Source of the DNA: Acidimicrobiaceae bacterium
GTDB lineage: Bacteria > Actinomycetota > Acidimicrobiia > Acidimicrobiales > Aldehydirespiratoraceae
Length of the DNA: 64,000 nt
NCBI GenBank assembly: GCA_016845585.1
Contig: JAERSO010000113.1
Coordinates: 1 to 64,000 of the forward strand
Direction: 5' to 3'
Positions 38,928-47,599 of this stretch are shown piece after piece; the stretch's first letter is position 1; every line of letters begins with the position of its first letter. The position numbers were made by a program, and so were the translations under genes. Below the pieces are notes generated by a model. The model was not told the DNA's origin. It did no database searches and saw only the letters and a program-made list of their open reading frames with translations.

Positions 38928-40633
38928 CCGCCACACTCGACCCACAATCGTCTGACGCGGCCAAGGAGGCTGCAAGCGGTCCCGGCTGGGACATCGACAT
39001 CGAAGGAGTGGAGCGAGAAGATCTCGCTCCCGTCCGTCGCCAACTCTGGCTGGCACTCGTCGGTCTCGCGCTTGGTGCCCTCATGGGCATCGCCCAGGCC
39101 GCCGACCGTGTCGACCTCGACCTCTACGACGCCTTCCAGATGGAGTCCTACTATCAGGGCCTCACGTTGCACGGCGTGGCGCTGGCCTTCATCTTCACCT
39201 TCTGCTTCTCCAACGCCTTCTTGTCGATCCTCGGCATGCGGGCCTACGGGCGGCCGATGAATCGGATGATTGCCAACGCGTCGCTGTACATCGCGTGGCT
39301 CGGCGTGCTCTTGGCCGGGTGGGCGATCCTCGCCAACAAGGCGACGGTGATGTTCACCTTCTATGCCCCCCTCGAGGCCACGCCGGCGTTCTATTTCGGC
39401 GCCGTGTTCCTCGTGGTGTCGACCTGGCTCACCTTCCTGAACCTGATCCTCACGCACCGATCCTGGCGGGCCGAACATGCGCACGAGCGCATCCCGCTCG
39501 TCGGGTTCGTGTCACTCGTGACCTCGCTGATGTGGTTCCTGGCGAGTCTGGGTGTTGCCATTCAGGTCCTGGGCTGGATGATTCCCTGGTCACTGGGATG
39601 GATCGACCAGGTCGATCCACAGTTCACCCGAATCCTGTTCTGGTTCACCGGTCACCCGATCGTCTACTTCTGGCTGCTGCCGGTCTACATCTCGTGGTAC
39701 CTCAGCCTGCCGAAGCTGGTCGGAGGCCGGGTCTACAGTGACGGTCTCGTACGAATGGTGTTCATCGCCTTCGTGATTCTGATCCCGGTCGGTATCCACC
39801 ACCAGTTCACGGACCCTGGCATCCCGTTCAGTTCGAAGTCGGTCTCGTTCATCTTGACCTTCTTCATCTTCTTCCCATCGGCGGTCACCGCATTCTCGAT
39901 CTTCGCCTCGCTGGAGGAAGGTGGCCGGGCCCACGGCGGCAAGGGTCTCGTCGGTTGGATCCGCAAGCTTCCGTGGGGCAACCCGGCCGTCTCCGGTCAG
40001 TTGCTGGCCGGTATCGGCTTCATGCTCGGTGGCTCCACCGGCCTCATCAACGCCAGCTACACGGTCAACAACCTGGTCCACAACACCGCCTTCATCCCCG
40101 GTCACTTCCATCTCACGGTGGGCACCGGCGTGGCGCTGTCGATCATGGCGATCTGCTATTGGCTGGTGCCGTACCTGACCGGTCGTGCGTTGTGGGGTCG
40201 GCGAATCGCCGTCGCCCAGACCTGGTTGTGGATCGTCGGTGTGTTCACCTTCAGTCGTGGGCAGATGATGGGCGGTTTGGAGGCGATGCCACGTCGCACC
40301 CAGATCAGCGGCTCGGAGTATGTCGAGGCGCAGGGCTCGCTGTGGGAGTGGGCCAACACCCTCACCGCCATCGGCGGAACGATCATGTTCCTCTCGGCCC
40401 TGCTGTTCTTCATCGTGATCATCGGCACCGCTGCCAATCCGATCGCAGTCGAAGGGCGCCAGGAGATTCCGATTGCGGAGGTCGTCCACGGCCCCCGACG
40501 CAGCTGGGCCCTCCTCGACGACCTGAAGATCTGGGCCGGTATCGCCATCGTCCTGACGATCGTGGTCTACGGCGAAGTGCTCTGGCACTACGGCGGACTC
40601 AACAACGTCAGCAGCGGCATCCAACCCTGGTAG
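38924..40633 (+). CDS. cbaA: ba3-type (B family) haem-copper oxidase subunit I
   Basis: 569 residues with about 13 hydrophobic helices. The low-spin haem His is in YQGLTLHGVALAFIF near residue 82, the CuB His-Tyr pair in FTGHPIVYFWLLP near residue 244, the CuB His pair in PVGIHHQFTDPG near residue 294, and the haem ligands in IPGHFHLTVGTG near residue 391. The HPIVY motif and lack of the A-type D-channel motif fit family B. It reduces O2 to water while pumping protons. No subunit III is encoded nearby. Confidence 0.93.
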   Translation: MTATLDPQSSDAAKEAASGPGWDIDIEGVEREDLAPVRRQLWLALVGLALGALMGIAQAADRVDLDLYDAFQMESYYQGLTLHGVALAFIFTFCFSNAFLSILGMRAYGRPMNRMIANASLYIAWLGVLLAGWAILANKATVMFTFYAPLEATPAFYFGAVFLVVSTWLTFLNLILTHRSWRAEHAHERIPLVGFVSLVTSLMWFLASLGVAIQVLGWMIPWSLGWIDQVDPQFTRILFWFTGHPIVYFWLLPVYISWYLSLPKLVGGRVYSDGLVRMVFIAFVILIPVGIHHQFTDPGIPFSSKSVSFILTFFIFFPSAVTAFSIFASLEEGGRAHGGKGLVGWIRKLPWGNPAVSGQLLAGIGFMLGGSTGLINASYTVNNLVHNTAFIPGHFHLTVGTGVALSIMAICYWLVPYLTGRALWGRRIAVAQTWLWIVGVFTFSRGQMMGGLEAMPRRTQISGSEYVEAQGSLWEWANTLTAIGGTIMFLSALLFFIVIIGTAANPIAVEGRQEIPIAEVVHGPRRSWALLDDLKIWAGIAIVLTIVVYGEVLWHYGGLNNVSSGIQPW

Positions 40634-40640
40634 TTGGGAC

Positions 40641-40675
40641 GCTGGGGTCAGACACCTGTCCCGTTGGGGACAGGT
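40641..40675. repeat. Degenerate palindromic repeat copy 5
   Basis: GCTGGGGTCAGAC begins 7 bases after the oxidase subunit I stop, but the second half does not mirror it; instead ACCTGTCCC (40654-40662) pairs with GGGACAGGT (40667-40675) around GTTG. It looks like a rearranged or partial copy of the family, possibly two half copies. Confidence 0.6.
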
Positions 40676-40758
40676 CAGGCCCGACAAACCGAACGAATCG
40701 GGGGGGGGGTGCACCCGCTGCGCCCCCCGGTCGTCGTTTTCCGCCTGGCCGTCGGTGC

Positions 40759-41391
40759 CTACTTCAGGCGCTGGGCCAGCACCATCTCGCCGGTACCCGG
40801 CACGAACAGATCCGCCGCCCCCGAAGCACGTTCGGCGTACTCGGCGCTTGCCGCGATGGCGGCCTGAGCATCGTCCACTGCTGACGCATCCTCATAGCCG
40901 GCGAACCAGGTGACCTGGCCCACCGTTGAGAACGTGTTCACGGCGAAGCTGACTGCGCTGCCTGTCAGCCCGTTGACGAAGTCCGCCATTTCGACACCGA
41001 ATGCCATTGCGTCCGCGGCCCGGCCGAGGTTCGTCGTGGCCGTCAGCGTCGAGACGTACTCGATGGCCCCAGGCGTGCCGGCCTGATGGACGACGTTCGC
41101 CAACCGGTTCTCGAGCGACCCGGTGATGAACAGGCCGGATGCGCCCGCACCGGCGACCTTCTCCAGGTAGTCGGCGCTCTCCTCCAGCTTCTGGCCGACA
41201 CTGGCGATCGTGGCGAAGGACTCGACCTGCGACGACCATACGATCGTGCCCATCGGTGCTCCGTAGAGCCCTGTCCAGACCGAGACCGGTACGCCGGTCG
41301 CGTTCTCCACGGTGTCGGCGATGTCGACGGCGAATCCGATTGCACCGGGGAGATCGTTCCCGGCCTGAGCCGTTCGGCTTGTGGTGTACAT
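40759..41391 (-). CDS. Protein of unknown function with internal duplication
   Basis: 210 residues, soluble. Two related halves are visible: about residues 19-100 (FAVDIADTVENATGVPVSVW ... SADYLEKVAGAGASGLFITG) and about 128-210 (FGVEMADFVNGLTGSAVSFA ... SAEYAERASGAADLFVPGTG). The half-repeat pattern of strand-helix-strand and a hydrophobic GTGEMVLAQRL ending suggests a dimeric alpha/beta-barrel fold made within one chain. No named family recognised. It converges on the oxidase operon and has no operon partner. Confidence 0.7.
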   Translation of the reverse strand: MYTTSRTAQAGNDLPGAIGFAVDIADTVENATGVPVSVWTGLYGAPMGTIVWSSQVESFATIASVGQKLEESADYLEKVAGAGASGLFITGSLENRLANVVHQAGTPGAIEYVSTLTATTNLGRAADAMAFGVEMADFVNGLTGSAVSFAVNTFSTVGQVTWFAGYEDASAVDDAQAAIAASAEYAERASGAADLFVPGTGEMVLAQRLK

Positions 41392-41520
41392 GATGAACCA
41401 CCCTTAGTGGTTCGGGAGCATCCCCGTTGACACCCCCGCCGTTCACCATGCGCCTTCTCTCGGCGCCGTTCTGTAACCCCCATCACGGAGAGGGGACGGG
41501 GTCGGATTCAGAAGGGACGG

Positions 41521-43155
<1,635 letters not shown>

Positions 43156-43162
43156 GTCAGTC

Positions 43163-43168
43163 ACGCTA
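43163..43168 (-). promoter_or_regulatory. Predicted -10 element (TAGCGT) of leaderless promoter
   Basis: TAGCGT lies 7 bases before the fumarase ATG at 43155. The same hexamer is used by the ABC-F gene at 60657. Confidence 0.5.
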
Positions 43169-43176
43169 CCCGGCAC

Positions 43177-43182
43177 TACTCT
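43177..43182 (+). promoter_or_regulatory. Predicted -10 element (TACTCT) of leaderless promoter
   Basis: TACTCT lies 7 bases before the GTG at 43190, back to back with the fumarase promoter; the layout repeats that of 4734-4743. Confidence 0.5.
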
Positions 43183-43189
43183 CTCGGTC

Positions 43190-43465
43190 GTGAGTGGGGA
43201 TCCGGAGAAAACGATCGATCGAGTCGCCCACGCGCTGACCCCATCGGCCTGGAAGGGTCCCACGTTGGCGATCATGATCGTGGTCTTCGCGGTGGTTCTC
43301 AGCGTGACGGTGATTCAGCGGGCTCTGGTGGCCGACACCACATCAGAGTGGGTGCTCACGGGCATTCATGGCGCGCTCGTGGCGGTGATCATCCCTCTGC
43401 TGGCGATTCGAGCCGTGCGCGATTGGCGCGTGGCCCGGGACTCAGTCGCTGAGCGAGGTGCCTGA
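43190..43465 (+). CDS. Small two-helix membrane protein
   Basis: 91 residues from GTG 43190. Two hydrophobic segments, [20 protein letters not shown] (about 25-44) and [20 protein letters not shown] (about 54-73), with a basic C-terminal tail. No known family. It overlaps the convergent thioredoxin-like gene by 24 bases and is divergent from fumarase; its leaderless promoter supports expression. Confidence 0.65.
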   Translation: MSGDPEKTIDRVAHALTPSAWKGPTLAIMIVVFAVVLSVTVIQRALVADTTSEWVLTGIHGALVAVIIPLLAIRAVRDWRVARDSVAERGA

Positions 43466-43921
43466 GAAGGGAGCCGGGTCGCCGGGAGCGGGAAGCTGCG
43501 GGCGGATCCACTTGGTCTGGGCGTCGATGGCCTCAGCCACCTCGCGCCAGGTCTCGGGGTCCCAGCCTTCGGCCTTCGCCACGATGTTGCCGTCCTGACG
43601 GACGAGGGCGAACGCCGGCGCCGACTCGATGCCCCAACCCCTGATCGCGGCCCCATCGGGGTCGGCGAAGGTGAGGAACTCATCGGCGTAGGGGCCGAGG
43701 AACTGCTTGGCGTCGTCGGCCGATGCGGCGACGATCCAGCACGGTCGACAACCGGCACCCTTGTAGGTCGTGAGGACTCGGCGGGCCGTGTCGAGGATCC
43801 ACGCGCTCTCGTGCGTGTACGGGTCGAGCACGATCGGAACGAGCGGGAATGTCGTCAGCCATTCGCTCAGCGAGCGGGATTCGCCGTCGAGCGGCGTCAG
43901 TTCGAAATCGAGGGCTACCAC
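43442..43921 (-). CDS. Thioredoxin-like protein with GCRPC motif
   Basis: 159 residues, GTG start, no signal peptide. A thioredoxin/peroxiredoxin-like fold: VALDFELTPLDGESRSLSEW at the N terminus and KGAGCRPCWIVAASADDAKQ near residue 54 with a CxxC redox pair, then GIESAPAFALVRQDGNIVAK near residue 98 containing the expected cis-Pro loop. Both Cys are encoded by Cys codons, unlike the three selenoproteins of this window. A TATCTT lies about nine bases before the start. Redox partner unknown. Confidence 0.72.
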   Translation of the reverse strand: MVALDFELTPLDGESRSLSEWLTTFPLVPIVLDPYTHESAWILDTARRVLTTYKGAGCRPCWIVAASADDAKQFLGPYADEFLTFADPDGAAIRGWGIESAPAFALVRQDGNIVAKAEGWDPETWREVAEAIDAQTKWIRPQLPAPGDPAPFSGTSLSD

Positions 43922-43990
43922 GGAGGGTCAAGATATCGCGCCGGAGGGCCATCAGGTCGCATCGGGGCAGGCAACCTTGCGCCGAGTTAC

Positions 43991-43996
43991 TACGAT
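43991..43996 (+). promoter_or_regulatory. Predicted -10 element (TACGAT) of leaderless promoter
   Basis: TACGAT lies 7 bases before the GTG at 44004; the surrounding TACGATCG recurs before mutY at 50280. Confidence 0.5.
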
Positions 43997-44003
43997 CGAT
44001 GGG

Positions 44004-44792
44004 GTGCACCCCATCGAGCGTCTTCGCTACATGGCCCGGGCGGGCGATGTCGGAACCGCCTCGCTCGTTCGAGAGGCCGCCATCGCGCTGAGCGCCACCG
44101 CCGGCGATCCGATGGAGCTCGTGATGGCGTGCCGGCAGTTGATCGAACGCCGGCCATCGTCGGGTCCGCTCGTCTGGTTGTCCGCTCGAATGATCACCGG
44201 CTCCGATGCCCGCGAGGAAGCGTGGGATGCCGCGGAGGCGATCGAGCGCGACACGACCGCCCGGGAACTCGTGCACATCCTCACTGCGGATTCGACTGTG
44301 CTGGTGATCGGTTCCCCCGAGATCACGGGCGCGGCATTGTTCTCACGGGCCGATGTCGACGTGCTCGTCGCCGACACGATCGGTGAGGGCTACGGCCTGA
44401 TTCATCAGCTGGAGATCAATGACCACGCCGTCGCCGATGTGCCCTCGGGTGGCATCGGCGCGGCGGCGGCCCATGCCGACCTCGTCCTGCTCGAGACGGA
44501 TGCGTTGAGTGATGGGGGAGCGCTGTGTCGAAGCGGTTCGCTCGCCGCGGCGGCCGTGGCTCGGAAGATGGATGTGCCGGTCTGGCTGGTGGCCGGTGTC
44601 GGGAGATGCCTGCCGGCCCGGATGTGGGACCCGATGGTCGATCGGTCGGTCAGTGACCAGCCCTGGGACGATGAGGTCGAGCTCGTCCCCCTCGACATGG
44701 TCGACACGGTCATCGGGCCGGCGGGGCCCCAACCGGTCGCCGAGGCGCGACTACGGGTGGACTGTCCGATTGCGCCAGAGTTGTTCCGATGA
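44004..44792 (+). CDS. eIF2B/IF-2B-like (MTNA-related) protein
   Basis: 262 residues from GTG 44004. The C-terminal half is an IF-2B-type Rossmann domain: VLVIGSPEITGAALF near residue 100, GIGAAAAHADLVLLETDALS near residue 150, and SLAAAAVARKMDVPVWLVAG near residue 180. Relatives include methylthioribose-1-phosphate isomerase and ribose-1,5-bisphosphate isomerase, but it is shorter than either and lacks their active-site Cys/Asp signature as far as can be read. Function uncertain. It overlaps the CapA gene by 4 bases. Confidence 0.7.
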   Translation: MHPIERLRYMARAGDVGTASLVREAAIALSATAGDPMELVMACRQLIERRPSSGPLVWLSARMITGSDAREEAWDAAEAIERDTTARELVHILTADSTVLVIGSPEITGAALFSRADVDVLVADTIGEGYGLIHQLEINDHAVADVPSGGIGAAAAHADLVLLETDALSDGGALCRSGSLAAAAVARKMDVPVWLVAGVGRCLPARMWDPMVDRSVSDQPWDDEVELVPLDMVDTVIGPAGPQPVAEARLRVDCPIAPELFR

Positions 44793-46042
44793 AGCGCGTC
44801 GGGCTCGTTCTTTTCGTGGCGGTGATGTTCGCGTTCGGCATGTACCTGGGCAGCCGCGCCCCCGACGATCCCTCCGAGGCAGCGGCGAACACGGCGGTGG
44901 AGGCCGTCGTCGTCACGACGACCCCGACCACGTCGACCACCACGACCACGACCACGACCACGACGCTCCCCCCGCCGCGCACCGCCACAATGGCGTTCAC
45001 GGGTGACCTCCTGCCCCATGGTGGTGTGGTGAGAGCGGCGGCGACGTGGGCTGATGAGGCGGGCGCGGACGGTTGGGATTTCCGGCCGATGTTCGACGAG
45101 GTGCGGCCGGTTCTGGCCGAGGCCGATCTTGCGATCTGTCATCTGGAGTCGCCGATCTCCTACGACGACACGAACCTCAGCGGCTACCCGGTCTTCAACG
45201 CTCCCCGGGCCCTGGTCGAGGGGGCCATGGACGCCGGCTACGACGGATGCTCCACGGCATCGAACCACTCCTATGACCGGAGCGCATCGGGGGTCGTCGG
45301 CACGCTCGACGCCATGGAGGAGATGGGGATGCCGTTCGCCGGCATGGCCCGCAGCGAGGAGGAAGACCTCGCGCCCGTGCTCTACGACGTCAATGGCATA
45401 ACCGTCGGCCACATCTCGGCCACCTACGGCATGAACGGCTTCGTGATGCCCGCCGACCGGCAGTACCTCGTCGACCTGATCGATGCCGAGGCGATCATCG
45501 CCGAGGCCGCGCTCGCCAAGGCGGCCGGCGCAGAGTTCGTGGTCGTCAGTCTCCACTGGGGCAACGAGTACCGACACGAGCCCACCTCGTGGCAGAACGA
45601 GCGGCTCGCCGAGATTCTGCCGTCCGACGAAGTCGACCTCGTGATCGGTCATCACGCGCACGTCGTGCAGCCGGTCGACAAGGTCGAGGACGAATGGGTC
45701 GTGTTCGGGCTCGGCAACTTCTTGTCGAACCAGTCGGCCAACTGCTGTGTGGCCGCGTCACAGGACGGGATGATCGCCGTCGTGCAGCTGTTGGAGAACC
45801 CCGATACCGGCAGGATCGACGCGACGGGCGTGCACTATGTGCCGACATGGGTCGACCGCCACAACGGCTACGTCATCCGCCTCGCCGAACCCGGCCGCGA
45901 GGATCTGCCCGCCGAGACGGCGCGAACGTTGGAGATCTCGGAAGGCCGCACTGAGGACGTCGTGAGTTCTCGCCTGGGCCCCGTCGATGGGCTGACCGCC
46001 GAAAGCCTCTTCAGGAGCGATCCGCCAACAGGCGGCGAATGA
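44789..46042 (+). CDS. CapA-family metallophosphoesterase-like protein
   Basis: 417 residues. A signal-anchor (VGLVLFVAVMFAFGMYLG) is followed by a Thr-rich linker (TTTPTTSTTTTTTTTTTLPP) encoded by repeated ACG/ACC triplets, then a CapA domain: TATMAFTGDLLPHGGVVRAA near residue 69, DLAICHLESPISYDD, YDGCSTASNHSYDRSASGVV, and EFVVVSLHWGNEYRHEPTSW near residue 250, VIGHHAHVVQPVDKV near residue 287. CapA acts in poly-gamma-glutamate export or release at the cell surface; actinobacterial members are often of unknown role. It overlaps the convergent acyl-CoA dehydrogenase by 32 bases. Confidence 0.85.
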   Translation: MKRVGLVLFVAVMFAFGMYLGSRAPDDPSEAAANTAVEAVVVTTTPTTSTTTTTTTTTTLPPPRTATMAFTGDLLPHGGVVRAAATWADEAGADGWDFRPMFDEVRPVLAEADLAICHLESPISYDDTNLSGYPVFNAPRALVEGAMDAGYDGCSTASNHSYDRSASGVVGTLDAMEEMGMPFAGMARSEEEDLAPVLYDVNGITVGHISATYGMNGFVMPADRQYLVDLIDAEAIIAEAALAKAAGAEFVVVSLHWGNEYRHEPTSWQNERLAEILPSDEVDLVIGHHAHVVQPVDKVEDEWVVFGLGNFLSNQSANCCVAASQDGMIAVVQLLENPDTGRIDATGVHYVPTWVDRHNGYVIRLAEPGREDLPAETARTLEISEGRTEDVVSSRLGPVDGLTAESLFRSDPPTGGE

Positions 46043-47585
46043 TCACCTTGAGGCACAACGTCTCGTCCGCACCTTCGAAGATCGACAGCACGCGGGCGTC
46101 GACGTAGTAGCGCGACACCGGATACTCCTCGGCGTAGCCCATGCCGCCATGGATCTGCATCGCCTCGCGCGTCACCCATTCCGCCGCTCGACACACGTAG
46201 GCCTTCACCATGGAGGCCTCGAGCGTGCCCTTGCCGTCGCCCATGAGGTGGGCGACGTGGAGGGCGTACTGACGAGCGGCCTGGATGACGATCGCCATTC
46301 GACCGATCTTGGCCCGGGTGAGCTGGTACTCGGCGATCGGCTTGTCGAAGACCACACGATCGGCCGCATAGTCGACCGCCGATTCGTAGGCCGCCTGCAT
46401 GACGCCGACGGCACGGGCAGCGGTCTGGAGACGGCCGTTCTCGAACCCCTGCATCTGGAAGTAGAAGCCACGGCCTTCGCCGTCGGCCTCACCGATCAGT
46501 GCATCCGCGGGGACCCACCAGTCGTCGAAGCTGACCTCGTAGCTGTGCATGCCGCGGTAGCCGATGGTGTCGATCGCTCGACCCTCCATGCGGCCGCCGT
46601 CGGGTTGCTCATGGGCGAAGCCATGGCCGTCACCACGCGGCTTGGGGACGATGAAGACGCTGAGCCCCTTGTGGTTCGTGGACCCTGGCGTTGTGCGGGC
46701 GAGCAGCATCAAGACGTCGGCGCGGCCGGCGAACGTGCACCAGGTCTTGGTGCCGTTGATGACCCAGCCGTTCTGATCGTCGCGCGTGGCCGACACGCGG
46801 ATGCCGGCGACGTCGCTTCCGTAGTCGGGTTCGGTCACCGCGACCGCGGCCATGATCTCGCCGCTGGCGAGTCTCGGCAGCCATTCCGCCTTCTGCGCCT
46901 CGGTGCCGCCGGCGATGAGAGCTCGGGTGAGGATCTCGGGACGAGTGATCAGCGACCCGCCGATGCCGAGCGACCCCCGGGAGAGCTCCTCGGTGGCGAC
47001 GACCATGCCGAGATAGTCGCTCGCGCCACCCTCGGCGAAGCCGCCGTATTCGGTGGGAGCGGACAGGCCGAACACCCCGAGCTCGGCGAGGCCCCCGATC
47101 AGATCCTCGGGGATGTCGGCGTTCGTGCGATGGATGTGTTCCGCGATGGGCACGATCTGGTCGTCGGCGAAGCGGCGGAACGTGTCGGCCACCATCTCGA
47201 AGTCCTCGTCGAGATGATTGGGGGCGCCGTCGACGAGAGAGGCGAGGAGGCCAGGTTCACGGCCCGCGGCCATGAAGTCGCGAACGCTGTCGAGTGCGTC
47301 GATCGTGCAACCCCACGCGGCCTCCCGGCCGAGCACCCGGGTGCTGACATCGTGAGCGACGTCGGCGACGAAGGCCACGGTCAGCTGCGCTTCGGCATCA
47401 CCCCGCGCGCCGTAGGCAAGTAGGTTGGTGGCGGAGGCAACCGCGGCCGCCGCGTGAGCAACGTCGTAGGCGACGACCTGGTGCTCGTCGATGTCGATCC
47501 CGACGAGCGTGTCGAGCGCACCGTCGACCACGTCCTGCAGGGTTGCGGCGACGTCAGCAGCGTTTTCGAGGGTGAGGGCAGTCAT
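46011..47585 (-). CDS. Acyl-CoA dehydrogenase with N-terminal helical extension
   Basis: 524 residues, start supported by TAGGGT eight bases upstream. Residues about 135-524 form the standard acyl-CoA dehydrogenase: ITRPEILTRALIAGGTEAQK, AAVAVTEPDYGSDVAGIRVS near residue 240, and the C-terminal MQIHGGMGYAEEYPVSRYYV near residue 490. The catalytic base cannot be fixed by eye. The first 130 residues (ALTLENAADVAATLQDVVDG ... GREAAWGCTIDALDSVRDF) are an additional helical domain, present in some long-chain dehydrogenases. Substrate chain length unknown. Confidence 0.9.
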   Translation of the reverse strand: MTALTLENAADVAATLQDVVDGALDTLVGIDIDEHQVVAYDVAHAAAAVASATNLLAYGARGDAEAQLTVAFVADVAHDVSTRVLGREAAWGCTIDALDSVRDFMAAGREPGLLASLVDGAPNHLDEDFEMVADTFRRFADDQIVPIAEHIHRTNADIPEDLIGGLAELGVFGLSAPTEYGGFAEGGASDYLGMVVATEELSRGSLGIGGSLITRPEILTRALIAGGTEAQKAEWLPRLASGEIMAAVAVTEPDYGSDVAGIRVSATRDDQNGWVINGTKTWCTFAGRADVLMLLARTTPGSTNHKGLSVFIVPKPRGDGHGFAHEQPDGGRMEGRAIDTIGYRGMHSYEVSFDDWWVPADALIGEADGEGRGFYFQMQGFENGRLQTAARAVGVMQAAYESAVDYAADRVVFDKPIAEYQLTRAKIGRMAIVIQAARQYALHVAHLMGDGKGTLEASMVKAYVCRAAEWVTREAMQIHGGMGYAEEYPVSRYYVDARVLSIFEGADETLCLKVIIRRLLADRS

Positions 47586-47593
47586 GGGCGACC

Positions 47594-47599
47594 ACCCTA
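47594..47599 (-). promoter_or_regulatory. Predicted -10 element (TAGGGT) of leaderless promoter
   Basis: TAGGGT lies 8 bases before the ATG of the acyl-CoA dehydrogenase at 47585, and just inside the 3' end of the c-di-GMP gene. Confidence 0.5.

Noticed and set aside
43442-43921. A possible fourth selenoprotein in the thioredoxin-like gene
   Set aside because: Both cysteines of GCRPC are ordinary Cys codons and no in-frame TGA is present.
44001-44012. GGGGTGCACCCC palindrome at the start of the IF-2B-like gene, as another member of the repeat family
   Set aside because: It lacks the C-A/T-G centre and longer paired arms of the family and overlaps the start codon; judged coincidental.
44940-44975. 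ACG/ACC triplet repeat in the capA-like gene considered as a microsatellite or phase-variable tract
   Set aside because: It encodes a Thr-rich linker in frame, uses mixed codons, and changes of one triplet would not shift the frame. Similar linkers occur in the DUF1501 protein.
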